Origin: Bog-950 sp046329495
GTDB taxonomy: Bacteria > Bacteroidota > Bacteroidia > Chitinophagales > LD1
Direction of reading: 5' to 3'
Assembly: GCA_046329495.1 (NCBI GenBank)
Contig: JAXLUO010000003.1
Location: 124,001 to 188,000 of the forward strand
DNA: 64,000 nucleotides
The notes beneath the pieces were generated by a model. The model ran no database searches. It was not told the DNA's origin and saw only the letters and a list, made by a program, of their open reading frames with translations. The position numbers and the translations under genes were made by a program. The stretch's first letter is position 1. Every line of letters begins with the position of its first letter. Positions 8,297 to 16,563 of the stretch are shown here, one piece after another.

Positions 8297-8641
8297 ATGG
8301 CAACTAAAAAAGCAAAGAAAGCCGCTCCTAAAAAAGCCGCAAAAAAAGCTGCTCCTAAGAAAGCCGCTAAACCAGCCAAGGCTGCAAAGAGAAAGCCAAA
8401 CGCTGCATTCATGAAACCAATGACCCCAAGCACCGCTCTGGCTGCTGTTGTTGGTAGCAAGGCTCTGCCTCGTACTGAGGTGACCAAGAAAGTTTGGGAA
8501 TACATTAAGAAGAACAAACTTCAGGATGCTAAAGAAAAGCGCAACATCAATGCTGACGCTGCTTTACAGGCTGTGTTTGGTGGTAAAAAATCAGTTTCGA
8601 TGTTCGAGATGGCTAAGCACATCAACAAGAACCTGTCGTAA
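8297..8641 (+). CDS. SWIB/MDM2 domain protein with histone-H1-like Lys/Ala-rich tail
   Basis: The 114-residue protein starts at the ATG at 8297. Residues 1-35 consist almost only of Lys, Ala and Pro (KKAAPKKAAKKAAPKKAAK), like the tails of eukaryotic H1 or chlamydial Hc1. Residues 38-114 form a SWIB/MDM2 domain (MTPSTALAAVVG ... KVWEYIKKNKLQD ... INADAALQAVFGGKKSVSMFEMAKHINKNL). Such proteins are common in Bacteroidota and Chlamydiae. The tail should bind DNA non-specifically, so a nucleoid-associated or chromatin-like role is inferred. It is a monocistronic gene with its own promoter and a strong terminator. Confidence 0.93.
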   Translation: MATKKAKKAAPKKAAKKAAPKKAAKPAKAAKRKPNAAFMKPMTPSTALAAVVGSKALPRTEVTKKVWEYIKKNKLQDAKEKRNINADAALQAVFGGKKSVSMFEMAKHINKNLS

Positions 8642-8660
8642 TTGGTTTCCACGCCAGATT

Positions 8661-8697
8661 AAAAAAAATACCCTGCATTTTGCAGGGTATTTTTTTT
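8661..8697 (+). terminator. Strong Rho-independent terminator
   Basis: TACCCTGCA/TGCAGGGTA with a short T loop is flanked by an A-run and eight T. It ends the SWIB transcript, and the A-run means it could also act on the minus strand. Confidence 0.9.
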
Positions 8698-9000
8698 GCA
8701 TGTATTTAAACCGCGTTTTGGCCTGCAGTAATGAAGTATGATATAGAAACTATCGATAGGCTGGCACATATAGAAGAAAAGAACCTGATTGTAAGGGGAC
8801 ATTGCGGGAGATAGAATACAATCGATGGTTACAGGAAAGCACTACTTTAGACGTAAATACAGGCTGCGGAATACGGACTGCAGGCTCTTTTTGTGGATAA
8901 CGGCGTTCCGACAAAATGACTTTTGGACGGACATCCGGCTTGTATGGCATAGCAATTGACCTATGGTTGAACTGATTTTAGTAGTTTAAATTGTGGATGT
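8698..9000. other. Intergenic region before lon, no gene recognised
   Basis: About 300 bases lie between the SWIB terminator and lon. A 27-codon frame starts at 8731 but has no visible support. No perfect TAnnTTTG box or heat-shock inverted repeat (CIRCE) is seen. The lon promoter is presumably in the AT-rich stretch around 8965-8995. Confidence 0.6.
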
Positions 9001-11472
9001 ATGAATTCAATGGAGTTTCTTCAACAACCGGTAAGCGATGAGGAAGTAGAGTTTTTGCCCATTCTACCCGAAGAAGAGGGTGCGGACGGCAAGAAACTGG
9101 AGATACCTGATGTGCTGCCTATACTGCCTCTGCGGAACACCATACTGTTTCCCGGGGTGGTTTTACCAATTACAGTAGGGAGAGATAAGAGCATTTTGGC
9201 TGTCAAAGAGGCATATAAAACCTCAAAGCTTATAGGCGTGGTAGGCCAAATTGACGGAACCATCGAGGAACCTGAATATTCGGATTTATTCCGCATTGGC
9301 ACCGTAGCCCAAATAATGCGCCTTATTAAGATGCCGGATGGCAGTACTACTGCTATTATACAAGGCCGCAGCCGTTTTATGAGCGGTGAGCTTGTAAGTG
9401 AGGAGCCTTTTATGCGGGCTAAAGTGGAAGTGTTGCAGGATATAATACCAATTAACGATAAGGAGTTCGATGCCTCTGTAATGAGTATTAAAGACCTGGC
9501 TTCGGAGATCATAAAGCTGAATCCGCAGATACCAAGCGAGGCAAACATCATGCTTAGCAACTTTGCCAACCCGGTTACGCTTACCCACTTCATTTCCTCG
9601 AACCTGAATATTGCCATAACCGAGAAACAGAAAGTGCTGGAACTGGCTGATATGAAGGAGCGCGTGAAGATTGTACTGGGCCACCTGAACAAGGAACTGG
9701 AGATGCTGAAGATGAAAAACGAGATCCAGAACAAGGTGAAAATGGATATCGATAAGCAGCAGCGCGATTTTTACCTGAGCCAGCAATTAAAAACCATACA
9801 GGAAGAGTTGGGGATGAACTCGGCTGATAAGGATATTAGCCGGTTAAGAGAAAAAATGGCCAAGTTGAACCTTCCCGTTAAGGTAAAAGAGCAGGTAGAT
9901 AAGGAGTTGGAGAAGCTACAGCGTATGAATGCTGCAGCTGCGGAATATTCGGTAGTGCTGAATTATGTGGAGCTGATACTGGATTTGCCCTGGGGCGTGT
10001 ATACTCAGGACAACTTTGATATAAAGCATGCCAACGAGGTACTGAACGACGACCACTACGGTTTAGATAAGGTAAAAGATCGCATTATTGAATATCTGGC
10101 AGTGCTGAAACTGAAAGGAGATTTAAAGAGCCCGATACTTTGCCTGGTTGGTCCTCCGGGGGTTGGAAAAACATCATTAGGACAAAGTATTGCACGGGCC
10201 TTAGGCCGCAAATATGTGCGTATAGCACTTGGCGGTTTGCATGATGAAGCGGAAGTACGCGGCCATCGCAAAACCTATATTGGCGCCATGCCGGGCCGCA
10301 TTATACAGGGACTGAAAAAGGCCGGAAGCTCGAATCCGGTTTTTATACTGGATGAGATTGATAAGGTTGGAGCAGATTATAAAGGCGATCCAAGCAGTGC
10401 CTTGTTGGAAGTGCTGGATCCTGAGCAGAACAATAATTTTTACGACAATTACCTGGAATTGGAATATGACCTGAGCAAGGTATTGTTTATAGCTACAGCC
10501 AATGCGTTGCAAACTATTCAGCCGGCCTTGCGCGATAGATTGGAGATAATACCAATTGAAGGCTATTCGATAGAAGAGAAACTGCAGATAGCCAAGAAAC
10601 ACCTGGTGCCAAAGCAATTGAGCAATCATGGGTTGAAGACTAAGCAGGTACAAATGAGCGATAAGGTGTTGGAGCGGCTAATTGAAGAATACACCAAAGA
10701 AAGTGGTGTGCGTGAGTTAGACCGTCAGCTTGCAGCAGTAATGCGTAATACCGCTAAAAAAGTGGCGTTAGAAGAAGAGTATAGCCCGCAGGTAAAGGGA
10801 GAAGAATTGAGCAAGATATTAGGGCCGGAGCGTTTTGATAAGAGCATTTATACCGAGGAGAACATACCGGGCGTTGCGGTTGGCCTTGCATGGACACCTG
10901 TAGGCGGCGATATACTGTTTATAGAAAGCACGCTGAGCAAAGGCACCGGACAACTTACCTTAACTGGTAATTTGGGGGATGTGATGAAAGAATCTGCTTC
11001 AACGGCAGTAACCTTTCTGAAAGCAAATGCAGAGAAGTTGTTCATTAACCCTGAATTGTTCAGTAAGGTGAATGTGCATTTGCACTTTCCGGAAGGGGCC
11101 GTACCTAAAGACGGGCCAAGTGCAGGCATCACAATCTTAACCTCGTTAGCTTCGCTGTTTACACAACGCCGTGTAAAGCCATTTTTAGCCATGACAGGGG
11201 AGATAACCTTGCGCGGCAAGGTAATGCCGGTAGGAGGTATTAAAGAGAAAATACTGGCTGCAAAACGCGCTGGTATTAAGGAGATAGTGATGAGCGAACG
11301 CAACCGCAAGGATGTAGAGCAGATCAATCCGGCTTATATTAAAAACATGAAGTTCAACTTTGTGAAGCATATGGATGAGGTGCTGGAGTTTGCTTTACAG
11401 AAAAACCGGATCAAGGACGGTATTAGCTTTGATAAGTTTTTGACCCACAAGGAGAAAGAAACCTCACTTTAA
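9001..11472 (+). CDS. lon: ATP-dependent protease La (Lon)
   Basis: Lon is a cytoplasmic homo-oligomeric AAA+ protease that degrades misfolded and regulatory proteins. The 823 residues contain an N-terminal substrate-binding domain (about 35-240), a coiled-coil region, and the AAA+ module with Walker A GPPGVGKT near residue 385 and Walker B VFILDEID near 447. The C-terminal protease domain has the catalytic serine in PKDGPSAGI (near 705) and the catalytic lysine in GGIKEKILAAKRAG (near 748). The start is either 9001 or the internal ATG at 9010 (MEFLQQ). A terminator follows. Confidence 0.98.
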   Translation: MNSMEFLQQPVSDEEVEFLPILPEEEGADGKKLEIPDVLPILPLRNTILFPGVVLPITVGRDKSILAVKEAYKTSKLIGVVGQIDGTIEEPEYSDLFRIGTVAQIMRLIKMPDGSTTAIIQGRSRFMSGELVSEEPFMRAKVEVLQDIIPINDKEFDASVMSIKDLASEIIKLNPQIPSEANIMLSNFANPVTLTHFISSNLNIAITEKQKVLELADMKERVKIVLGHLNKELEMLKMKNEIQNKVKMDIDKQQRDFYLSQQLKTIQEELGMNSADKDISRLREKMAKLNLPVKVKEQVDKELEKLQRMNAAAAEYSVVLNYVELILDLPWGVYTQDNFDIKHANEVLNDDHYGLDKVKDRIIEYLAVLKLKGDLKSPILCLVGPPGVGKTSLGQSIARALGRKYVRIALGGLHDEAEVRGHRKTYIGAMPGRIIQGLKKAGSSNPVFILDEIDKVGADYKGDPSSALLEVLDPEQNNNFYDNYLELEYDLSKVLFIATANALQTIQPALRDRLEIIPIEGYSIEEKLQIAKKHLVPKQLSNHGLKTKQVQMSDKVLERLIEEYTKESGVRELDRQLAAVMRNTAKKVALEEEYSPQVKGEELSKILGPERFDKSIYTEENIPGVAVGLAWTPVGGDILFIESTLSKGTGQLTLTGNLGDVMKESASTAVTFLKANAEKLFINPELFSKVNVHLHFPEGAVPKDGPSAGITILTSLASLFTQRRVKPFLAMTGEITLRGKVMPVGGIKEKILAAKRAGIKEIVMSERNRKDVEQINPAYIKNMKFNFVKHMDEVLEFALQKNRIKDGISFDKFLTHKEKETSL

Positions 11473-11477
11473 ATAGC

Positions 11478-11508
11478 AAACCCGCAGTTTAAAATCTGCG
11501 GGTTTTTT
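11478..11508 (+). terminator. Rho-independent terminator after lon
   Basis: A 10-bp stem AAACCCGCAG/CTGCGGGTTT (11478-11487 with 11496-11505) is followed by a T-run. Confidence 0.85.
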
Positions 11509-11522
11509 CATTATTATGCAGA

Positions 11523-12128
11523 ATGAAGTTTGTAGATAAGAATTTGAACCGGGAGATAGAGGCTGTAGGCATTCATAAAAATTTGCCTGCTAACACCGTG
11601 ATGATGAACCCCGGGGATACCATTCAGTTTATTCCGATTGTAGAGAAGGGTTCGATACGTGTGGTGCTTCAGAATAAAAAGGGAGATGAATATTATTTAT
11701 ACCACTTATATCCCGGCGAAACCTGCGCAATGTCGCTAACTTGTTGCCAGAGCCAGCGCACCAGCGAAGTAAAGGCCGTGGTTGAAGATGATGCCGAGCT
11801 ATTGATGATACCGGTGCGCTATGTGGATGAATGGTCGAGATTTCCGGAGTGGAAGAAGTTTGTTAGCGATACACAGGCGCAACGTTTTTCGGAACTGCTT
11901 GAAACACTTGAATTGGTTGCTTTCTCCAAACTGGATGAACAGCTTTGGAACTACTTAATTAAGCGGGTGCTTGCCACAGGAAATAACACCCTTAAAATAA
12001 CCCACCAGGAAATTGCCAACGAATTGAACTCGCCGAGAGAGGTGATTACGAGGCTTTTGCACCAGTTACAACGCCAGGCAAAAATTGTGCTTTCGCGCAA
12101 TAGTATAGAGGTGAACCCGCTCGCGTGA
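11523..12128 (+). CDS. Crp/Fnr family transcriptional regulator, Cys-containing
   Basis: The 201-residue protein has an N-terminal cyclic-nucleotide-binding-like beta barrel (about 20-115), a dimer helix and a C-terminal winged helix-turn-helix (about 155-190, ITHQEIANELNSPREVITRLL). The canonical cAMP-contact sequence is not evident. Instead a cysteine-rich stretch, ETCAMSLTCCQS (Cys68, Cys74, Cys75), sits where the phosphate-binding cassette would be. With the rhodanese and YgaP-like genes next door, this suggests sensing of redox or sulfane-sulfur state, which is inference. The stop codon lies inside a perfect Crp-type palindrome that precedes the downstream operon, so the regulator probably controls that operon directly. 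Confidence 0.9.
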   Translation: MKFVDKNLNREIEAVGIHKNLPANTVMMNPGDTIQFIPIVEKGSIRVVLQNKKGDEYYLYHLYPGETCAMSLTCCQSQRTSEVKAVVEDDAELLMIPVRYVDEWSRFPEWKKFVSDTQAQRFSELLETLELVAFSKLDEQLWNYLIKRVLATGNNTLKITHQEIANELNSPREVITRLLHQLQRQAKIVLSRNSIEVNPLA

Positions 12129-12140
12129 CTTTTATCACGC
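12123..12140. promoter_or_regulatory. Crp/Fnr-type operator GCGTGA-N6-TCACGC
   Basis: This is a perfect 6+6 inverted repeat with a 6-base spacer, the architecture of CRP/FNR sites (TGTGA-N6-TCACA). It overlaps the stop codon of the Crp/Fnr gene. Its centre is 29.5 bases before the -7 box at 12161, which puts it near -42, the class II activator position. A second site with 14/18 identity and the same spacing precedes the OmpA-family gene at 36764. Confidence 0.72.
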
Positions 12141-12160
12141 CATGCGGATGATAGGCGCAG

Positions 12161-12168
12161 CATCTTTG
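12161..12168 (+). promoter_or_regulatory. Candidate weak -7 box (CATCTTTG)
   Basis: It differs from TAnnTTTG at its first base, 25 bases before the ATG at 12193. A weak -7 box with no -33 box fits a promoter that depends on the Crp-type activator at 12123. Confidence 0.5.
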
Positions 12169-12192
12169 CTGTGTAAATCAAAATCACCCGAT

Positions 12193-12396
12193 ATGAAAAA
12201 GAACATGGGATCCTTAGACCGCATACTGCGCTTAGTGGTAGCGGCAATTATTGCAGCACTTTACTTTACCAATGTTATTACCGGTACTTTAGGTATTGTG
12301 TTGTTGGTATTAGCTGTGGTGTTTGTGCTTACAAGCATGATAAGTTTCTGTCCGCTTTACTTACCATTTGGTATAAATACAGGTAGTAAGCAGTAA
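12193..12396 (+). CDS. DUF2892 (YgaP-type) small membrane protein
   Basis: The 67-residue protein has two hydrophobic helices and the family pattern MGxxDRILRLVVA ... CPLYLPFGINT. DUF2892 is the membrane part of E. coli YgaP, where it is fused to a rhodanese domain. Here the rhodanese domains are separate genes just downstream, so the cluster is a split YgaP. The start at 12193 fits the family; an upstream in-frame ATG lies in the operator-promoter region. Role inferred: a membrane partner for sulfur transfer. Confidence 0.85.
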   Translation: MKKNMGSLDRILRLVVAAIIAALYFTNVITGTLGIVLLVLAVVFVLTSMISFCPLYLPFGINTGSKQ

Positions 12397-12407
12397 GCGA
12401 AAAGTAA

Positions 12408-12528
12408 TTGCCGGTACGTGGGTAAGTACGATGGTTGTGATGAAGTTTTTATAACCGGCAAAATCTAAAAGGGCCATAGGTGGGTATTATGAGCATGGGT
12501 GAGCTTTATGAACTATGGCCCTTTTTTT
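12408..12528 (+). other. Structured intergenic RNA: two nested stem-loops ending in a terminator-like hairpin
   Basis: TTGCCGGT (12408) pairs with ACCGGCAA (12454). Next, AAAAGGGCCATAG (12467-12479) pairs perfectly over 13 bp with CTATGGCCCTTTT (12513-12525) across a 33-base loop, and ends in a T-run. The second hairpin is a plausible terminator or attenuator between the DUF2892 gene and the rhodanese genes. The unusually large loop and the upstream stem could mean an attenuator or a small RNA. Confidence 0.55.
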
Positions 12529-12558
12529 AAGTCTAAAATCAAAAAAAAATAAAGTGGT

Positions 12559-12846
12559 ATGAATCTGGAAAAACTGTTGAAGAACAATGAAGCATTGATT
12601 GTAGATGTGCGCACCCCGGGCGAATTTATGGGAGGCCATGTTAATGGCAGCATCAACATTCCTTTACAGGAAATTATGCAGCGCCGAGAAGAGCTATCTT
12701 CGAAGGCTGAAGGTAAACCAATTATTTTATGCTGTGCATCGGGTAACCGTAGCGGACAAGCCGAAATGTTATTACGTGCTGCCGGACTAAAAGATTGCTA
12801 CAATGGCGGTTCATGGCTTGATGTAAATTACTACTGTAACAACTAA
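12559..12846 (+). CDS. Single-domain rhodanese (sulfurtransferase)
   Basis: The 95-residue rhodanese domain has the VDVRTPGEFMGGHVNGSINIP motif and the active-site loop CCASGNRS, with the catalytic cysteine at residue 59. Such proteins carry a persulfide on this cysteine and pass sulfane sulfur to acceptors. It is the first of two tandem rhodaneses, 8 bases before the next gene. Cytoplasmic, with no signal peptide. Possible roles are sulfide or persulfide detoxification, or supply to a membrane partner. Confidence 0.92.
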   Translation: MNLEKLLKNNEALIVDVRTPGEFMGGHVNGSINIPLQEIMQRREELSSKAEGKPIILCCASGNRSGQAEMLLRAAGLKDCYNGGSWLDVNYYCNN

Positions 12847-12854
12847 AGAAAACT

Positions 12855-13166
12855 ATGTTAGATCTGTTAAAGAAAATGATGGGTATTGGCCCATCGGTGG
12901 ATATTGCTCAACTTATACAAGATGGTGCGGTTATTTTAGATGTGCGCACAAAATCGGAATATGCAGGTGGGCATGTAAAGGGTTCGGTTAATATACCTTT
13001 AGACCAATTGAATAAGCACTTTGATAAACTTAAAAAGCAAAACAAAGTAATAGTTACCTGTTGTGCCTCGGGTATGCGCAGTGCATCGGCAGCAGGTATG
13101 CTTAAATCGCATGGTATGGAAGCTTATAACGGCGGTAGCTGGTTAAGCGTACGCAACAAAATATAA
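12855..13166 (+). CDS. Second single-domain rhodanese
   Basis: The 103 residues contain the LDVRTKSEYAGGHVKGSVNIP motif and the active loop CCASGMRS (catalytic Cys70). It is clearly paralogous to the preceding gene, with a longer N-terminus. The two genes are 8 bases apart and the next starts 4 bases after the stop, so all three form one operon. Confidence 0.92.
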   Translation: MLDLLKKMMGIGPSVDIAQLIQDGAVILDVRTKSEYAGGHVKGSVNIPLDQLNKHFDKLKKQNKVIVTCCASGMRSASAAGMLKSHGMEAYNGGSWLSVRNKI

Positions 13167-13170
13167 AGCA

Positions 13171-13410
13171 ATGCGCGATTTACTATTGACCAACTGGCAT
13201 TTTATGCGCGTGCTGCGTTTAGGCATGGCGCTTGTGTTTTTCTCTGCCTATTATCAGCAGGGGGAAACAGTTGCACTGTTTGCCGGCTTATTTTTTGGAG
13301 TACAGGCAGTGTTTAATACAGGGTGCGGGCCTGCGGGCTGTGCAACAAGACCGGTGGATTACAAAAAGGCCAACGATGTGAAGGAAATTGAGTATGAAGA
13401 AGTGAAATAA
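13171..13410 (+). CDS. Small YgaP-like membrane protein with CGPAGC motif
   Basis: This 79-residue protein has two hydrophobic segments (about 10-27 and 33-48). A conserved-looking NTGCGPAGCATRP stretch holds two cysteines at the membrane edge, and the tail is acidic. It resembles DUF2892-type proteins found with rhodaneses in Bacteroidota. The cysteine pair could accept sulfur from the rhodaneses, which is inference. It is the last gene of the sulfur operon. Confidence 0.8.
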   Translation: MRDLLLTNWHFMRVLRLGMALVFFSAYYQQGETVALFAGLFFGVQAVFNTGCGPAGCATRPVDYKKANDVKEIEYEEVK

Positions 13411-13436
13411 TGAAGGTTGGACTGATTTTAATATGT

Positions 13437-13463
13437 GTTAACGGGCGGTTAAAGCCCGTTAAC
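13437..13463 (+). terminator. Hairpin after the rhodanese operon
   Basis: The 10-bp perfect stem GTTAACGGGC/GCCCGTTAAC has a 7-base loop. The T-run is weak (TATTTAT), so termination may be partial or the hairpin may protect the 3' end. Confidence 0.6.
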
Positions 13464-13502
13464 TATTTATAGCCCTTGCTAAACATAAGCTTGCTTGGTA
13501 GC

Positions 13503-14054
13503 ATGAAATATGTTTACCTATTGGCCCTTACCCTAAGCACCCTATTGCTTTGTGTAGCCGCTGATTTAGCTCCGGCACTTCGATTAGAAAATGCAGTGGC
13601 GTTTTTCCCAAAACCGGATTCGGTGTATCATTCGGTTTCAGCGCCTGCAGCTTTGTGTAATTGCGCAACCGGTGAGCTTGTTTTTTCGCTTGATAGTTGC
13701 CGTTATCATTTTGGAGTAATAAAGGGTAATCCCGAACAAATACAACTTACTTTTTATGCCAAAAACACAGGCAGCGTTCCTGTGATAATTACAAATGCCA
13801 CCACCAGTTGTGGTTGCGATGTTCCCGGATGGTGTAAGGAGCCTGTACTACCTGGCCACACCACCCGGCTTACCTATACATACGATAGTAAGCGCATAGG
13901 GCTGTTCAAAAAAAAAATGTGCATTTTTTACGGTGAACACGCGCAGGTTTTGGTAATGGATGGCCAGGTGCAGGCCTATGATGTTGTCCATACAGGAGAA
14001 GCATTTAGCGGAACGCTTCATTTTGAAAAGGATTTTGCTGTACCAGGTGTGTAA
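13503..14054 (+). CDS. DUF1573 family exported protein
   Basis: The 183 residues start at the ATG at 13503 (MKYVYLLALTLSTLLLCVAA, a signal peptide). A TTG nine codons earlier lacks support. The body has a DUF1573 pattern: FHFGVIKG-type entry, then TFYAKNTGSVPVIITNATTSCGCDVPGW, then a PGHTTRLTYTYD strand. That is an ASPM/SPD-2/Hydin-like Ig fold common in Bacteroidota periplasmic proteins. It contains an unusual number of cysteines. Specific function is unknown. It stands alone between a hairpin and the promoter of the E1 gene. Confidence 0.8.
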   Translation: MKYVYLLALTLSTLLLCVAADLAPALRLENAVAFFPKPDSVYHSVSAPAALCNCATGELVFSLDSCRYHFGVIKGNPEQIQLTFYAKNTGSVPVIITNATTSCGCDVPGWCKEPVLPGHTTRLTYTYDSKRIGLFKKKMCIFYGEHAQVLVMDGQVQAYDVVHTGEAFSGTLHFEKDFAVPGV

Positions 14055-14073
14055 ATAACTAAGGCTCAGCCGG

Positions 14074-14105
14074 TTTTAAACAAGGGGCTATCCGGGTTAT
14101 ATTTG
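14074..14105 (+). promoter_or_regulatory. Candidate promoter of the E1 dehydrogenase gene
   Basis: TATATTTG at 14098-14105 is a perfect -7 box. A TTTT at 14074 stands for the -33 TTTG at 20-base spacing. The box ends 20 bases before the ATG. Confidence 0.55.
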
Positions 14106-14125
14106 CAGGGATAGAAGCATTGATT

Positions 14126-16546
14126 ATGGCAAATCCATCAGGCTATGCAGCCGAACCAAAGAAGATGACGTTTGATGAGTTCAGAAATGAGGTGATGAAT
14201 GATTTTCGCATTGCCTGTATTTCGCGCCAAACAAGTTTGCTTGGCCGTAAGGAAGTGCTTACCGGTAAGGCCAAATTTGGAATTTTTGGTGACGGCAAGG
14301 AAATAGCACAAATAGCGCTGGCAAAAGCCTTTGAACCCGGTGACTGGCGCAGCGGTTATTACCGCGACCAAACATGGATGATGGCCCTGGGCGAGTTAAC
14401 TGTGGAGCAGTTTTTTGCCCAGTTGTATGCTAATGTTGATCAGAAAGAAGAGCCCATGAGCGGCGGCCGGCAAATGAATGGCCACTATGCCACGCGTTTG
14501 CAGGATGAAAAGGGTAATTGGCTGGATCAGGCTAATCGCTATAACTCCTCAGCCGATGCTTCGCCAACTGCTTCGCAGATGACGCGTTCATTAGGGTTGG
14601 CACTGGCTTCAAAACTTTACCGCAATAATGAGGCGTTGCATGGCCAAACCTTGTTTACGGATAAAGGGAACGAGGTTTCTTTTGTATCGATTGGCGATGC
14701 GAGCACCAGCGAAGGTTTGTTTTGGGAAACGCTGAATGCAGCAGGTGTTATGCGGGTGCCCTTGGCTATTTCGGTTTGGGATGATGGTTATGGTATTTCG
14801 GTGCCCAAGAAGTATCAGACAACCAAGGAGAGCATCTCGGAAATTACCAAAGGTTTTCAGGCTGATGGTGATGGAAGGGGCGTGGATATTTATGTGTGCG
14901 AAGGATGGAACTATCCTAAACTGGTTGAAACCTATAAGCGTGCAATAGAAAAAGTAAGGGCTACGCATGTGCCGGCCTTATTCCATATTACCGAAGTAAC
15001 GCAGCCACAAGGCCATAGCACTTCGGGTTCGCATGAACGTTATAAGAGTCCTGAACGCTTAAAATGGGAGCAGGAATTTGACTGTATCGCTAAAACACAA
15101 GCCTGGATTATTGAGAGCGGCATTGCAACTAAAGAAGAATGCGAGCGGATTAATGAGGAAGCAAGAGCTTTTGTTGCAGAAAGTAAAGCAGCGGCCTGGA
15201 GTAAATTTCTTGCTCCAATCAGAGAAGAGATCGCCGCAGTAATTGAACTATTGGAGCGTGTTGCGGCAGAAACTGATTTTGAAGATGAAATCAATAGCGC
15301 GATTAGTACCTTGCGCAGTACGAAAGATGCTATACGCCGCGACATTTTGAAAACGGCAAAACAAGTACTGCGTACTTGCAGAAGTGTCTATAGCCCCGCG
15401 CTGGATGAACTGAAAGAATGGACACGTAGCTATCAATTAACCTATCAGCATGTATATAGCGATCACCAACAAAGCGAATCGCAGTACAAAGCATTGTTAG
15501 TTCCAGAGGTGAAAGCTGAGTACTCGCCACAATCGCAGGAGATGAGCGGTTATGAAATACTGAATAATGCCTTCGAAAAAATGTTCCGCAAACATGCCAA
15601 TGTAGTTGCATTTGGCGAGGACCTTGGTAAGATTGGTGACGTAAACCAGGGCTTTGCGGGAATGCAGGAAAAATTTGGTGAAGTGCGTGTGTTTGATACC
15701 GGTATCCGAGAGGCTACCATTATCGGGCAAGGCATAGGCTTATCGCTACGCGGATTACGGCCGATAGCAGAAATACAATACCTGGATTACCTGTTGTATG
15801 GTTTGCAGCCGTTATCGGATGATGTGGCTTGTTTGCAATACCGCACGCGTGGTATACAGAAGGCCCCGATAATAGTACGTACACGCGGACACCGGTTGGA
15901 AGGCATTTGGCACACTGGCTCGCCCATGGGTATGATCATTAATTCGCTGCGTGGAATACATGTTTGCGTGCCCCGCAATATGACCCAGGCAGCGGGGATG
16001 TATAATACCCTGTTGCAAAGCGATGAGCCTGCCCTGGTAATTGAATGCCTGAACGGTTATCGTTTAAAGGAGCGCTTACCTGATAACGTTGATGAGTTTA
16101 CGGTACCGCTTGGTCAGCCTGAAGTATTGCGTGAAGGGGATGATGTTACGCTGGTTACCTACGGCAGCTGTGTACGGGTGGCCGAAGAAGCCATTAAGCT
16201 TTTAGAAGAAACAGGGATATCTGTTGAGCTAATAGATGTGCAAACACTCTTGCCATTTGACGTGGATCACCGAATTATTGATTCGGTGAAAAAGACAAAC
16301 AGAGTTGTGTTTTTAGATGAAGATGTACCCGGTGGTGCCTCGGCCTATATGTTCCAGCAGGTGTTTGAAGGGCAGGGTGCTTTCCGTTGGTTAGATTCGG
16401 AACCACGCACCATTACCGCTAAAGCCCACCGTGCCGCTTATGGCAGCGATGGCGATTATTTCAGCAAGCCTAATGCGGAAGATATTTTTGAAGTTATTTA
16501 CGGTATGATGAGCGAGGTTGATCCCGGTTCGTATCCGGCCGTTTAA
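14126..16546 (+). CDS. Fused 2-oxo acid dehydrogenase E1 component (alpha + beta)
   Basis: The 806-residue thiamine-diphosphate enzyme combines both E1 subunits in one chain. The alpha part (about 20-340) has the cofactor motif GDASTSEGLFWETLNAAGV near residue 189. A predicted helical linker (about 345-460) follows. The beta part (about 470-806) begins with SGYEILNNAFEKMF and GEDLGKIGDV and has a transketolase C-terminal domain. Such fusions are usual in Bacteroidota and are annotated as branched-chain (2-oxoisovalerate) or pyruvate dehydrogenase E1. The substrate cannot be fixed from sequence alone, and no E2 or E3 gene is adjacent. I chose the ATG at 14126 over a TTG at 14120. Confidence 0.92.
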   Translation: MANPSGYAAEPKKMTFDEFRNEVMNDFRIACISRQTSLLGRKEVLTGKAKFGIFGDGKEIAQIALAKAFEPGDWRSGYYRDQTWMMALGELTVEQFFAQLYANVDQKEEPMSGGRQMNGHYATRLQDEKGNWLDQANRYNSSADASPTASQMTRSLGLALASKLYRNNEALHGQTLFTDKGNEVSFVSIGDASTSEGLFWETLNAAGVMRVPLAISVWDDGYGISVPKKYQTTKESISEITKGFQADGDGRGVDIYVCEGWNYPKLVETYKRAIEKVRATHVPALFHITEVTQPQGHSTSGSHERYKSPERLKWEQEFDCIAKTQAWIIESGIATKEECERINEEARAFVAESKAAAWSKFLAPIREEIAAVIELLERVAAETDFEDEINSAISTLRSTKDAIRRDILKTAKQVLRTCRSVYSPALDELKEWTRSYQLTYQHVYSDHQQSESQYKALLVPEVKAEYSPQSQEMSGYEILNNAFEKMFRKHANVVAFGEDLGKIGDVNQGFAGMQEKFGEVRVFDTGIREATIIGQGIGLSLRGLRPIAEIQYLDYLLYGLQPLSDDVACLQYRTRGIQKAPIIVRTRGHRLEGIWHTGSPMGMIINSLRGIHVCVPRNMTQAAGMYNTLLQSDEPALVIECLNGYRLKERLPDNVDEFTVPLGQPEVLREGDDVTLVTYGSCVRVAEEAIKLLEETGISVELIDVQTLLPFDVDHRIIDSVKKTNRVVFLDEDVPGGASAYMFQQVFEGQGAFRWLDSEPRTITAKAHRAAYGSDGDYFSKPNAEDIFEVIYGMMSEVDPGSYPAV

Positions 16547-16563
16547 ACTTATGCGTTCGAAAT

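Noticed and set aside
8731..8814. A 27-codon frame before lon
   Set aside because: Very short, with no promoter-like box or recognisable peptide feature.
9021..9734. A 237-codon antisense frame within lon
   Set aside because: It is a shadow of lon codon bias; composition is Ser/Ile-rich with no domain.
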